64,000 nt of DNA. It comes from Glacieibacterium frigidum. GTDB taxonomy: Bacteria > Pseudomonadota > Alphaproteobacteria > Sphingomonadales > Sphingomonadaceae. A program made the position numbers and the translations under genes. The notes beneath the pieces were generated by a model. That model was not told the origin of the DNA. It saw only the letters and a program-made list of their open reading frames with translations, and searched no databases. Position 1 is the first letter of the stretch. Every line of letters begins with the position of its first letter. Shown here piece by piece: positions 14,297-23,770 of the stretch. Location of the stretch: the NCBI RefSeq assembly GCF_007097155.1, contig NZ_VJWA01000002.1, positions 868,001 through 932,000 of the forward strand. Direction: 5' to 3'.

Positions 14297-16945
14297 GTGA
14301 TACCCCCCGAACTCGCCAAATTCATCGCCCCGCTCGCCCTCGACGAGGCGCGCACCGACGCCCTCACCCGCGCCTGGACGCACGCGCCCTATCTGCGCGG
14401 CCTGATACGCGGACACCGCGACGCGCTCGACGCCGCTCCCGAAACGGAAGTCGCCGCCGCCCTCGCGCAGGTCAGCGACACCGCCCAACCCGTCTTCGAA
14501 CGCCTGCGCGCCGCGAAGCGCCGGGCGCACCTTGCCATCGCCCTTGCCGACCTGTCGGGGGCGTGGCCGCTGGAGAGCGTGACGCACGCGCTATCGGACC
14601 TCGCCGACGCGTGCATCGACGCGGCAATCGCCGAGGCCCTCGCCGAGCGCAACGCGCCAAACGCAGGCTTCGTCGCGCTGGCGCTTGGCAAGCTCGGCAG
14701 CCGCGAGCTCAACTATTCGAGCGATGTCGACCTGATCCTGCTCTACGATCCCGGCGCCGTCCCGGTCCGCGCCCGCGAGGACGCCGCCGACGCCGCCGTC
14801 CGCATCGCCAAGCGCGCCGTCGCCATCCTCAACGACCGCACCGCCGACGGCTATGCGTGGCGCGTCGACCTGCGCCTGCGCCCGGCGTCGGAGATCACCC
14901 CGCTCGCCCTGCCCGTCGCCGCGGCCGAGCATTATTACCAGTCCGAGGCCGAGACGTGGGAGCGCACCGCGTTCATACGTTCGCGTGCGTGCGGCGGCGA
15001 CGTCGCGCTGGGCGAGGCCTTCCTGCGCGCCATCGGGCCCTTCGTGTGGCGCCGCAGCCTCGACTATACCGCGATCCACGACATCCAGTCGGTGTCCCTG
15101 CGCATTCGCGACCATTTCGACGCGGGGCAGAAGCTCGGCCCCGGCTTCGACCTCAAGCGCGGTCGCGGTGGCATCCGCGAGGTCGAGTTCTTCGCGCAGC
15201 TGCACCAGCTCGTCTGGGGCGGCCGCGACCCCGCGTTGCGCGCCCCCGCAACGCTCGACGCGCTCGCCGCTCTCGCTGCGGCGGGCCGCATCGACGCGGG
15301 CGAGGCCGCGACGCTCGGGACCGCCTATCGCCGCCTGCGCACCGTCGAGCATCGGCTGCAGATGCTCCACGACGCGCAGACGCACAGCATCCCGACCGTC
15401 GCGGGAGACCGCACCGCACTCGCCGCGATGTGCGATGAGCCCGACTGGCGGACGCTCGAACGCCATTTGAAGGGCACCACCGCGCCGATCGCGCGCGCCT
15501 TCGACCGGCTGATCGGCGAGGCGAAGGGCGATGCGCCCGGTCTGCCGACCGACTCCAAGGCGCTGCGTACCGCGCTCGGCAAGGGCGCGGCGGCACTCGC
15601 CCCGATGGTCGAACGCTGGCGCACCGTGTCGTACCGTTCGCTGCGCAGTCCGGCGGCGCGCGCCTCGTTCGAGCGGCTGCTGCCGTCGCTGGCCGCATCG
15701 CTGGCGCAGGCCGCAGACCCCGCGACCGCGGCGGCACGACTCGATGCCTTCCTGTCGGCGCTGCCCGCGGGCGTCCAGCTGTTCGCACTGCTCGAGGCGA
15801 ATCCGGCGCTGGTGCCGCTGCTCGGGCGGCTGCTCGGCGTCACGCCGCTGCTCGCCGACGCACTGGCGCGCACTCCGGCATTGTTCGACGTGCTGCTGGG
15901 CGGCGACGCCTTCGATGCGCTGCCCGATGCGGGTGCGCTCGCTGCCGAGCTCAAGGCGCAGGTCGCAGGCGCGCGCGATGTCGAGACAGTCCTCGACCGC
16001 GTCCGCCGCTGGACCGGCGAGCGGCGCTTCCAGCTCGGCGCGCAGTTGATCGAGGGCCGCGCCGACCCGTTGCGCGTCGCGCGCGACCTGTCGCACCTCG
16101 CCGATGCCGCGCTGCAGCTGATCGTCCGGGTCGTGACCGACGATTTCGCCGCTACGCACGGCCGCGTTGCCGGGGGCGAGCTGATCGTCGTCGCGTTCGG
16201 CCGCTACGGCGGCGCGGCGCTGACCCACGCGTCGGACCTCGATCTCGTGCTGCTGTTCTCCGGCGCGCACGACGCGGTGTCCGACGGTGCGAAGCCGCTC
16301 GCCGCGACGCGCTATTTCAACAGCCTCGGCGCCCGCGTCGTCGCGGCGCTGTCGGTGCCGACCGCGGCGGGGGCGCTGTACGAGGTCGATACCCGCCTCC
16401 GGCCGTTCGGCGCCAAGGGCCTGCTCGCGGTCAGCCTCGACAGCTTCGTGCGCTACCAGATGGAGGAGGCGGAGGCGTGGGAGCATATGGCGCTGACCCG
16501 CGCCCGCGTCGTCGCCGGACCCGCGGCCGAAGCGCAGGCGGCGATCGCAGCGATCCTGAACCGCGCGCCGTCGGAGAATCTCGCCAAGCAGGTGCTGGCG
16601 ATGCGCGCCGACATCGCGGCCGCCAAGCCCGGCGGCGGCAAGTGGGACGTCAAGCTCAGCCCCGGCGGGCTCGTCGACCTCGAATTCATCGTGCATTTCC
16701 TGCAGCTGCGCGACCGCGCGGCGGTCACCCCGGACCTCGGCGCGGCGATCGGCGCGCTGCGTCCCGACCTGGCCGACGCGCACGACCTTCTGACCCGCAC
16801 GCTGGTCACGCTGCGCCTCGTGGGCGCGAACCCGGCCCCGCAGGCACGCGCGCTGCTGCCCGATGACGCGGCGCTGGGGCTGGCCAAGACCGCGGTCGTT
16901 GCGGCATGGAGCGCGGTGTTCGGGCAACGCAGGAGCGGTACATGA
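14297..16945 (+). CDS. glnE: Bifunctional glutamine synthetase adenylyltransferase/deadenylase
   Basis: GlnE adds or removes AMP on glutamine synthetase in response to PII, tuning nitrogen assimilation. Two nucleotidyltransferase domains are visible, each with G-x-L/G..S-D-[VL]-D: LGKLGSRELNYSSDVDLILL near residue 135 (deadenylylase half) and GGAALTHASDLDLVLLFS near residue 640 (adenylylase half), each followed by a helical region (RGRGGIREVEFFAQ; KLSPGGLVDLEFIVHFLQ). 882 aa; the start is GTG 14297. Overlaps bcp by 4 bp. Confidence 0.95.
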   Translation: MIPPELAKFIAPLALDEARTDALTRAWTHAPYLRGLIRGHRDALDAAPETEVAAALAQVSDTAQPVFERLRAAKRRAHLAIALADLSGAWPLESVTHALSDLADACIDAAIAEALAERNAPNAGFVALALGKLGSRELNYSSDVDLILLYDPGAVPVRAREDAADAAVRIAKRAVAILNDRTADGYAWRVDLRLRPASEITPLALPVAAAEHYYQSEAETWERTAFIRSRACGGDVALGEAFLRAIGPFVWRRSLDYTAIHDIQSVSLRIRDHFDAGQKLGPGFDLKRGRGGIREVEFFAQLHQLVWGGRDPALRAPATLDALAALAAAGRIDAGEAATLGTAYRRLRTVEHRLQMLHDAQTHSIPTVAGDRTALAAMCDEPDWRTLERHLKGTTAPIARAFDRLIGEAKGDAPGLPTDSKALRTALGKGAAALAPMVERWRTVSYRSLRSPAARASFERLLPSLAASLAQAADPATAAARLDAFLSALPAGVQLFALLEANPALVPLLGRLLGVTPLLADALARTPALFDVLLGGDAFDALPDAGALAAELKAQVAGARDVETVLDRVRRWTGERRFQLGAQLIEGRADPLRVARDLSHLADAALQLIVRVVTDDFAATHGRVAGGELIVVAFGRYGGAALTHASDLDLVLLFSGAHDAVSDGAKPLAATRYFNSLGARVVAALSVPTAAGALYEVDTRLRPFGAKGLLAVSLDSFVRYQMEEAEAWEHMALTRARVVAGPAAEAQAAIAAILNRAPSENLAKQVLAMRADIAAAKPGGGKWDVKLSPGGLVDLEFIVHFLQLRDRAAVTPDLGAAIGALRPDLADAHDLLTRTLVTLRLVGANPAPQARALLPDDAALGLAKTAVVAAWSAVFGQRRSGT

Positions 16946-17400
16946 CGATCGACAGCGGCGACACGGCACCTGCGCTCGACCTGGCGACCGACGCAGGCGC
17001 GCCGACCGACATCACGGGCCGCGTCTCGGTCGTGTACTTCTACCCCAAGGACGACACCTCGGGCTGCACGCGCGAGGGGATCGACTTCACCGCGCTCGGT
17101 GACGACTTCGCCGCCGCAGGTGTTCAGGTCATCGGCGTGTCGAAGGATTCGGTCGCCAGCCACGCCAAGTTCCGCGCCAAGCACAGCCTTGGCGTCATTC
17201 TCGCCGCCGATCCCGACGGCGTCGCGTGCGAGGCGTGGGGCGTCTGGGTGGAGAAGTCGATGTACGGCCGGAAGTACATGGGGATCGAGCGCGCCACCTT
17301 CCTGGTCGGCAAGGACGGCAAGGTCGCGCGCGCCTGGCACAAGGTGAAAGTGCCCGGCCACGCCGCCGAAGTGCTCGCCGCCGCCCGCGCGCTGGGCTGA
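16942..17400 (+). CDS. bcp: Thioredoxin-dependent peroxiredoxin, Bcp/PrxQ type
   Basis: Cytosolic thiol peroxidase that reduces H2O2 and organic peroxides with thioredoxin. The peroxidatic Cys is in YPKDDTSGCTREGIDF. The usual resolving Cys five residues later is replaced (CTREGID rather than CTxExxxF), so this appears to be a 1-Cys or atypical form; another Cys occurs in VACEAWGVW. 152 aa. ATG 16942 overlaps the glnE stop (ATGA), with AGGAG upstream, so the two are translationally coupled. Confidence 0.93.
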   Translation: MTIDSGDTAPALDLATDAGAPTDITGRVSVVYFYPKDDTSGCTREGIDFTALGDDFAAAGVQVIGVSKDSVASHAKFRAKHSLGVILAADPDGVACEAWGVWVEKSMYGRKYMGIERATFLVGKDGKVARAWHKVKVPGHAAEVLAAARALG

Positions 17401-17544
17401 TTCGCCGGCCCCGCACGAACGAAACGGGAATTGGTTGCGTCCGTTTGGCGCCAGCCTGAACATTTATTCACTTCGCCGCAGCTTAAGCGCGGCTCGTCCC
17501 TCCCCCCTCCCGCAGCGGTTGCTGCGGCGCGGCGACGATGCTTG

Positions 17545-18813
17545 ATGAGGGTGTCGGCGGAGGTCAGCCGTCGGCGACGCAATTGGGGGTCACGTCCGGT
17601 GGTTCGTCTGAAAGCCGCAGCAGCGGCCGTGGCCGAGCGCCATTTTCCAGAGCAAATCCTCGTCTGGCACCGCGCCCGCGGCATCAGCACCTTTCGACTG
17701 GGGAGTTCGACACAGGTCATGGCATTGGGTGGAGCAGCATTGATCGCGGGCTGGCTGGGGGTCGCCGCTTCGTCGATGGTCGGCGGACGCGATGCCGAAA
17801 TGGTCGCCAAGCAGGCCGAACTCGACCGGCTTCAGGCCCAGGTCCAGACGCTGAAGGCCAACACCGTCCAGTTGCAGGGTAACGTCGCCACCACCGCCGC
17901 CAAGATCGAAGCGCGCCAGGCTTTCCTCGCAGGCCTCCTCGGCGGCAAGCGCGACATGCGCACCCTCGCCGCGATGCTGCCCCGCGATGCCGCACCCGCC
18001 CCCGTCGACTCGGCGCTCGAGCCGTTCCGCAAGGTCGAGAACGCGCAGCTCGCCTTCGTCGACAAGGCCACCGACGCCGCCCGCGCCCGCCTGCAGGGCA
18101 CCCAGTCGCTGCTCCGCCGCCTCGGCCTCGACCCCAATCGTTTCGTCGCGCAGAGCGACATCACCGGCACCGGCGGGCCTTATGTCCCCGTCAACGCCCC
18201 CAGCGACGCCGATCCGCGCTTCAAGAGCCTGTTCGTCAGCTGGAAGAAGCTCGCCGCGCTCGAAACCGCGATGGCCGCGATCCCGTCCTACGTCCCCGTC
18301 AAGTCGTTCAGCACGACCTCGACCTACGGCGTCCGCTACGACCCGTTCACCGGCAACACCGCGATGCACGCCGGCCTCGACATGGCGGGCAGCCACGGTG
18401 AGCCGATCTACGCCGCCGCCGACGGCCTCGTCACCACCGGCGGCCGCTCGGGCGCGTACGGCAACCTCGTCGAGCTGGCGCACGGCAAGGGCCTCGCGAC
18501 GCGCTACGGCCATTTGTCGGCGATCACGGTGCGCCCCGGCGAGCAGGTTCGCCAGGGCCAGATGATCGGCCGCATGGGCTCGACCGGCCGCTCGACCGGC
18601 ACCCACCTCCACTACGAGATCCGCATCGACGGCCGCGCGGTCAACCCGCGCCCCTATCTCGACGCCTCGGCCTTCATGCTGGCGGCGCAGAACCGCGGCG
18701 AGGCCCAGGGCCCGATCGACGCGACGCTGATCGCCGAAGACGACAACGTCACCTTCGACCTCGCCGCCGCGACCGGCGGCCAGGGCGGGATGAGCCGGAT
18801 CGTCCGGAACTAG
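17545..18813 (+). CDS. M23 family metallopeptidase, membrane-anchored
   Basis: LytM/M23 peptidoglycan endopeptidase or divisome-associated amidase activator. An Arg-rich cytoplasmic N-terminus is followed by one membrane helix (VMALGGAALIAGWLGVAASS), a coiled-coil region (AELDRLQAQVQTLKANTVQL and on), and a C-terminal Peptidase_M23 domain. Zinc-site motifs HAGLDMAGSHG and THLHYEIRIDG are present, so catalysis is possible. The start is uncertain: ATG 17545 gives 422 aa but lacks a strong ribosome site. The 144-bp stretch before it shows no gene. Confidence 0.88.
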   Translation: MRVSAEVSRRRRNWGSRPVVRLKAAAAAVAERHFPEQILVWHRARGISTFRLGSSTQVMALGGAALIAGWLGVAASSMVGGRDAEMVAKQAELDRLQAQVQTLKANTVQLQGNVATTAAKIEARQAFLAGLLGGKRDMRTLAAMLPRDAAPAPVDSALEPFRKVENAQLAFVDKATDAARARLQGTQSLLRRLGLDPNRFVAQSDITGTGGPYVPVNAPSDADPRFKSLFVSWKKLAALETAMAAIPSYVPVKSFSTTSTYGVRYDPFTGNTAMHAGLDMAGSHGEPIYAAADGLVTTGGRSGAYGNLVELAHGKGLATRYGHLSAITVRPGEQVRQGQMIGRMGSTGRSTGTHLHYEIRIDGRAVNPRPYLDASAFMLAAQNRGEAQGPIDATLIAEDDNVTFDLAAATGGQGGMSRIVRN

Positions 18814-18816
18814 GGT

Positions 18817-19803
18817 CTAGGCCGCGACCGCCAGCGGCCGGCTGAGGCGGCTGCGATTGCGACCGCCGGCCTTCGCGGCATACAGCGCGGCATCGGCGTG
18901 GCACAGCCAGTCGTCGGTATCGGCCACCGCATCGGTCAGCGGCGCGATGCCGAAGCTCGCGGTGACCTTCAGCACCTCGCCCACGTCGATCGACAGCGCG
19001 GCAATCGCCCGGCGGCAGCGTTCGGCGGCGGCGAGTGCGGCGGTGACGTCGGTATCGGGCAGCAGCAGCGCGAACTCCTCCCCGCCCATCCGCCCGAAGC
19101 TGTCGCCGCTGCGCAGCGACTCGGCGCACGCCCGCGCGATTTGCTTCAGCACCTCGTCGCCGGTGGGATGGCCGAAGCGGTCGTTGATCGGCTTGAAATG
19201 GTCGATGTCGAACGTCACCAGCGCCGCCGGGGCGACGAAGCGATGCTCGATTGCCGCGTCGAGCCGCGAGACGAACCCGCGCCGGCTCAGCGCGCCGGTC
19301 AGAAAGTCGCTTTGTGCGATCTGGCGCAGCTCGAGCTCGGCAATGACGATGCGGCCGAAGTCGCGCAGCATCTCGATCTGGCTCTCCGTAAACTCGCGCG
19401 GCACGGTGTCGATCGCGCACAGCGACCCGACATTGTAGCCGTCGGGCGTCGTCAGCGGCACGCCGGCATAGCTGCGGATGTGCGGCGGCCCGACGACCAG
19501 CGGACTGTCGCGGAAGCGCGGGTCGGCGTGCGTGTCCGATACGGTCAGCGGCGTGTGCTGCCGGATCGTGTGCGTGCAGAGCGACCAGACACGCGGCGTC
19601 TCGCTGGCCTCCAGGCCGTCGCACGACTTGAACCACTGCCGCTCCCGGTCGACCAGCGACACCAGCGCGATCGGCACTTCGAAGACGGCCCGGACGAGCG
19701 CGGTAATCGCATCGAAGCGGGCATCGGGTGCGGTGTCGAGCACGGCATAACGGTCGAGCGCCGACTGACGCCCGTTTTCGTCGCGCAGCTGCGCCGCAAT
19801 CAT
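18817..19803 (-). CDS. GAF-GGDEF diguanylate cyclase
   Basis: Predicted cyclic di-GMP synthase. A GAF sensor domain (about residues 20-165, RYAVLDTAPDARFDAI ... YAGVPLTTPDGYNVGSLCAID) is followed by a GGDEF domain. The active site reads RMGGEEF, and an RxxD inhibitory site (RSGD) stands five residues before it, so both catalysis and product feedback look intact. SDFLTGALSRRGF marks the domain start. Soluble, no membrane helix. ATG 19803 fits the usual family N-terminus; ATG 19836 and GTG 19881 are alternatives. Convergent with the M23 gene, 3 bp apart. Confidence 0.92.
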   Translation of the reverse strand: MIAAQLRDENGRQSALDRYAVLDTAPDARFDAITALVRAVFEVPIALVSLVDRERQWFKSCDGLEASETPRVWSLCTHTIRQHTPLTVSDTHADPRFRDSPLVVGPPHIRSYAGVPLTTPDGYNVGSLCAIDTVPREFTESQIEMLRDFGRIVIAELELRQIAQSDFLTGALSRRGFVSRLDAAIEHRFVAPAALVTFDIDHFKPINDRFGHPTGDEVLKQIARACAESLRSGDSFGRMGGEEFALLLPDTDVTAALAAAERCRRAIAALSIDVGEVLKVTASFGIAPLTDAVADTDDWLCHADAALYAAKAGGRNRSRLSRPLAVAA

Positions 19804-19916
19804 GTTCGTGCCGCCCCGGCCCGTTCGCCCCGCCATCGTCCCTACGCCCCGTTCAAACAACTCCGCGCCATGACAGCGCACTCGCTAAGCTACGTTATAA
19901 ACCCAATGCGTTAAAA

Positions 19917-21827
19917 TTAAGCCGCAGCCGCCATGCCGCTGTCCAATGCCTCGCTCGCCGCAAGCCATGCCGCCTCGCTCGCCGCCAGCCGCCGTTCGAC
20001 GTCGCCGCGCTCGCGCATCAACTCGGCCGACGTGCGCTTGGCGTCGCCGGGCAGCGCGGTCGACGGATCGAACAGCGCACGGTCGATCGCCTGGCGCCGC
20101 TGCATCCATTTCGCGGTCTCGGCCTCGGCCGCCTGCACCGCCTTGCGCAGTGAAGCCGTCGCCTCGCGTGCTGCAGCAGCCGCGCGCCGCTCGTCCTTCT
20201 TGTCGCGCTTCGACGCCGGGCCGCCGGCGCGCGGCGCGTCGGACTTGCCGAGCACCTGGGCGGTATAATCGTCGAGGCTGCCGTCGAACTCCGCCGCCCG
20301 CCCGTTGTCGACGAGCACCAGCCGGTCGGCCGACGCCTCGAGCATGTGGCGGTCATGGCTGACCACCACCACCGCGCCGCCATATTCGTTCAATGCCTGG
20401 ACCAGCGCCTCGCGCGCATCGACGTCGAGGTGGTTGGTCGGCTCGTCGAGGATCAGCAGGTGCGGCGCGTCGCGGGTGATCAGCGCCAGCGCCAGCCGCG
20501 CCTTCTCGCCGCCCGACATCTTGCCGATCTTCTGCTCCGCCATGACACCCGAGAAGCCGAAGCGCCCTAGCTGCGAGCGCACCTGGGTCGGCGTGCCGCC
20601 CTTCATCAAGCGGCTCATGTGCTGGAGCGGCGTCGCGTCGGTGTCGAGCTCCTCGACCTGGTACTGGGTGAAATAGCCGACCTTGAGCTTGCCCGGCGCC
20701 GCCACGCTGCCCGCCATCGCGGCGAGTTGTCCGGACAACAGCCGCGCCAGCGTCGTCTTGCCGTTGCCGTTGCGCCCGAGCAGCGCGAGCCGGTCGTCGG
20801 GATCGAGGCGCAGGTCGAGGCCCTGCAGGATCGGCTTGCCGTCGTAACCGACCGCCGCCCCTTCGAGCTGGATCAGCGGCGGGCGCAGCACCTGCGGACT
20901 CGGGAAGTCGAACACCAAAGTGGGGTCGCTCGCGGCCTCGGCGATCGGCTGCATCTTCGCCAGCGCCTTCTGGCGCGACTGCGCCTGCTTGGCGGTCGAG
21001 GCGCGGGCGCTGTTCCGCGCGACATAGTCCTGCAGCTTGGCACGCTGCGCCGCCTGCGCCTCGCGCGCGCTCGCCAACTGCGCCAGCCGCTCGGCCCGCT
21101 GCCGTTCGAACGCGTCGTAGCCGCCAGCGTAGAGCGTCGTCTTGCCGCCCTCGAGGTGGAGGATGTAATCCACGACATTGTTGAGCAGGTCGCGCTCGTG
21201 GCTGATCACCAGGATCGTGCCGCGATACGACTTCAGGAAATCCTCGAGCCACAAAGTCGCCTCGAGGTCGAGGTGGTTCGACGGCTCGTCGAGCAGCAGC
21301 ATGTCGGGCCCGGAGAACAGCAGCGACGCAAGCGCGACGCGCATCTTCCAGCCGCCCGAGAAACTGTCGAGCGGACGATGCTGCGCCGCTTCGTCGAAGC
21401 CGAGCCCGACGAGGATGCGGCTGGCCCGCGCCGGTGCGGTGTGCGCGTCGATGGCGTTCAGCCGCTCGTGGATCTCGGCGATGTGAAACTGGTCGTCGTC
21501 ATTGCTGTCGTGACCGGTGGCGTGCATCGCCTCCTCCTCGGCGAGCAGCGCGGCGCGCTCGGTGTCGGCGGCAAGGACGGTCTCGAAGGGCGTGCCGGTC
21601 CCTGCCGGAGCCTCCTGCGCGACATAGCCAAGGCGCGACGCCTTTGGCATCGAGACATTGCCCTCGTCCGGGTCGAGCATCCCGGCGACGACCTTCATCA
21701 GCGTCGACTTGCCTGCACCGTTGCGGCCGATCAGCCCGACGCGCGCGCGTACCGGCAGCGCGGCGGTGGCACGGTCGAGGATCACCCGCCCGCCGAGGCG
21801 GACAGTCACGGCGTCGATGGTCAGCAT
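19917..21827 (-). CDS. ABC-F family ATP-binding protein
   Basis: Soluble protein with two ABC ATPase domains in tandem and no membrane segment, the ABC-F architecture associated with ribosomal translation factors. Domain 1: Walker A GRNGAGKST, signature FSGGWKMR, Walker B LLLDEPSNHLD. Domain 2: GRNGNGKTT, MSGGEKARL, LLILDEPTNHLD. The interdomain linker (about residues 235-300) is charged and helical, and a coiled C-terminal tail (AAAAREATASLRKAVQAAEA) follows. 636 aa. Closest by layout to the YheS/Uup-like groups; the exact subgroup is not assigned. Confidence 0.93.
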   Translation of the reverse strand: MLTIDAVTVRLGGRVILDRATAALPVRARVGLIGRNGAGKSTLMKVVAGMLDPDEGNVSMPKASRLGYVAQEAPAGTGTPFETVLAADTERAALLAEEEAMHATGHDSNDDDQFHIAEIHERLNAIDAHTAPARASRILVGLGFDEAAQHRPLDSFSGGWKMRVALASLLFSGPDMLLLDEPSNHLDLEATLWLEDFLKSYRGTILVISHERDLLNNVVDYILHLEGGKTTLYAGGYDAFERQRAERLAQLASAREAQAAQRAKLQDYVARNSARASTAKQAQSRQKALAKMQPIAEAASDPTLVFDFPSPQVLRPPLIQLEGAAVGYDGKPILQGLDLRLDPDDRLALLGRNGNGKTTLARLLSGQLAAMAGSVAAPGKLKVGYFTQYQVEELDTDATPLQHMSRLMKGGTPTQVRSQLGRFGFSGVMAEQKIGKMSGGEKARLALALITRDAPHLLILDEPTNHLDVDAREALVQALNEYGGAVVVVSHDRHMLEASADRLVLVDNGRAAEFDGSLDDYTAQVLGKSDAPRAGGPASKRDKKDERRAAAAAREATASLRKAVQAAEAETAKWMQRRQAIDRALFDPSTALPGDAKRTSAELMRERGDVERRLAASEAAWLAASEALDSGMAAAA

Positions 21828-21870
21828 GCGCGGCTACTTAGCAGGTGCAGCGCGCGCCGTCACGGGCGTC

Positions 21871-21893
21871 GGGGGGACCGCCTCCGTCCCCCC
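21871..21893 (-). terminator. Strong hairpin downstream of the PEP-CTERM gene
   Basis: GGGGGGAC (21871-21878) and GTCCCCCC (21886-21893) form an 8-bp GC stem with a 7-nt loop, 10 bp beyond the stop codon of the minus-strand gene at 21903. No U-run follows, so it may act by structure or as a Rho-assisted end. Confidence 0.45.
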
Positions 21894-21902
21894 GGCGAGG
21901 GC

Positions 21903-22589
21903 CTACGCTTCCGTGGCGCACAGCGACTGGCGGCGGCGACGCGAAGCTATTCCGGTCGCTGCAAAGCCGCCAATCATCAGCGCCCAGGTGGTAGGCTCGG
22001 GGACCGCGCCGCCGACCGCAATCCCACGCACGTCGACAGCGAGATTGTCGAGAACGATCCCGCCAGACGCCGAGCGAAAACGGAAAGTCAGTGGGCCGCT
22101 GTAATAGGCCGTGTTGGCGTTGAACGTGCCCCGTGTCGTATCAGTATGCGACAAAACGAGGTTGTTGGCCGCGTCACGCACCTCGAACTCGTAAGGCACG
22201 AAAGTTGCCGACCCGTTGGTGTAGAACCAGCTGGTCAGCGAAACCTCGTTGCCCGCGGTCGGCGTGAAGACGATGTCCGAGAATTGCATGCCGTCGCTGC
22301 CGTTGTACGCCCCGCCTGAATAAAAGCCGGCATCGTACGCCCTCAGCGACGTCGCGACGCCACCGGCATTGTACGAGACGCCGAGCTGCGCCGTCGTCCC
22401 ATAATCGACGCCGATAAAATCGACATGGTTGCAGAGCCGGTCGACCAGGCCGCCATCGGTACCGGTGCACGCCGGCTGAGCACCCGTGGAGCCGGCCGGA
22501 TCGAAGGTCAGGACGACGGCGGTCGCGCTTGCCTGTCCCGCGCAGATCATGCCTGCTGCAATAACAGCCCCGAAGATCTTGAAGTTCAT
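21903..22589 (-). CDS. PEPxxWA-CTERM exported protein
   Basis: Exported protein with a C-terminal sorting tail of the PEPxxWA-CTERM class common in sphingomonads. Signal peptide MNFKIFGAVIAAGMICAGQA; the mature body is a beta-rich domain of about 170 residues with a Cys pair (PACTGTDGGLVDRLC); the tail is VPEPTTWALMIGGFAATGIA followed by an Arg cluster (SRRRRQ), i.e. PEP motif, membrane helix and basic end. ATG 22589 follows GAGGGAAA. The cognate exosortase-type processing gene is not in this window. Function unknown; family members are often surface or matrix proteins. Confidence 0.88.
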   Translation of the reverse strand: MNFKIFGAVIAAGMICAGQASATAVVLTFDPAGSTGAQPACTGTDGGLVDRLCNHVDFIGVDYGTTAQLGVSYNAGGVATSLRAYDAGFYSGGAYNGSDGMQFSDIVFTPTAGNEVSLTSWFYTNGSATFVPYEFEVRDAANNLVLSHTDTTRGTFNANTAYYSGPLTFRFRSASGGIVLDNLAVDVRGIAVGGAVPEPTTWALMIGGFAATGIASRRRRQSLCATEA

Positions 22590-22715
22590 CTTGTTTCCCT
22601 CTTCTGTGGCCGGCACGCGCACAAGAAATGCGTTCGTGTAGGGCCTGTCGCTTAAGGCGCCGCAGCGCGCTTAAACGGGTCAGAGAGAAAAAAACAAACT
22701 TTCGGCGCCCGGCAC

Positions 22716-23684
22716 TTAATGGTGAACCGGCGCACCTGCGGCCGCGAGATCGACCGCCGCCAAGACGCGCTCGGACGCCTGGTAATGCACCATGTGCCCG
22801 CAATCGGTCGCCGCGACGAGCCAGGCGTGCGGCAGTTCGCGCGCCAGCCGCGCCGAGTGCGTGTCGAAATCGACCAGCTTGTCGCCCGTGCCTGCCACAA
22901 CGCCGACCGGCAGGGTCAGCGCGTCGTAACGCGGCGCGAGTCGCGCGGCAGCGGCGACCATCGCAGCGCCGTCGGCGGCGGTGGCGCGCAGCTGTAGTGG
23001 ACGTAGCGACAGGCCGAGCGGATAGCCCTCCTCGAAACGGTCGGGCACCTCACCGGGCGCGAAGATCAACTTGAACACCAGCGGTGCCTGAACCCGGCCG
23101 AGCAGCGGCGAGATCGTGTGCCGCATCGCATCGCCGACAACCGGCAGCGCCGGCACCCCCGAGAGCACCGCATCGACGCGCGCAGTCGGGTAATAATAGC
23201 CCGAGGCGAGCACCAGCGCCGCGACCGCCTCCGGATAATCGAGCGCCCAGGCCAGCGCGACCAGGGTCCCGAGGCTGTGCCCCAACACGATCGGCTTCTC
23301 GATCCCGAGCTGGTGGCACGCCGCCGATAGCACCGCCGCCTGCCCCTCGACCGACCAGTCACCCCCGCGCGGCCGGCTCGAATGGCCGCAACCGGGGCGA
23401 TCGAAGGCAATGACGCGGTATTTGGCGGCCAGCGCATCGAACAGCCCGCTCGCCAGCCAGTCCTCGATCATCGCGCCGTTGCCGTGGACCAGCACGAGCG
23501 GCCGACCCTGCCCGCGCTCGAGCACCTGCAAATCGACCCCATCGACCTCGATCATCCGCCCGACGACCGGCCAGCGCTTTTCGGCCGCCTTCGACTGAAT
23601 ACGAGTCAACAGCGCCGCGACGCCGAGCACGCCCGTGGCGGCGGCTGCCGCGCGGACATAGGTGTTGGTCCGCAAAGCGGTCAT
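22716..23684 (-). CDS. Alpha/beta hydrolase
   Basis: Alpha/beta-hydrolase fold enzyme. Oxyanion-loop motif LVHGNGAMIEDW, nucleophile elbow GHSLGTL (Ser), and a C-terminal His in TDCGHMVHYQ complete the likely triad; Asp is probably in GTGDKLVDFD. The N-terminus has a hydrophobic stretch (VRAAAAATGVLGVAALLTRI) that could be a membrane anchor. Start ATG 23684 with GGGAA upstream. Substrate unknown. An EcfG-like element lies about 32 bp upstream. Confidence 0.88.
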   Translation of the reverse strand: MTALRTNTYVRAAAAATGVLGVAALLTRIQSKAAEKRWPVVGRMIEVDGVDLQVLERGQGRPLVLVHGNGAMIEDWLASGLFDALAAKYRVIAFDRPGCGHSSRPRGGDWSVEGQAAVLSAACHQLGIEKPIVLGHSLGTLVALAWALDYPEAVAALVLASGYYYPTARVDAVLSGVPALPVVGDAMRHTISPLLGRVQAPLVFKLIFAPGEVPDRFEEGYPLGLSLRPLQLRATAADGAAMVAAAARLAPRYDALTLPVGVVAGTGDKLVDFDTHSARLARELPHAWLVAATDCGHMVHYQASERVLAAVDLAAAGAPVHH

Positions 23685-23715
23685 GTTCGTTCCCGTCGAT
23701 TGGCTGAGCCACCTC

Positions 23716-23740
23716 AACCGGACAGGCGAACGCGAGTTCC
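23716..23740 (-). promoter_or_regulatory. Weak EcfG-like promoter candidate before the hydrolase
   Basis: On the minus strand: GGAAC (23740-23736), 16 bp, GGTT (23719-23716), about 32 bp before the hydrolase ATG at 23684. One mismatch in the -10 element from CGTT. Suggestive only. Confidence 0.3.
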
Positions 23741-23770
23741 GAACAAAATGCTGCGGTGCAGCAACCTAGG

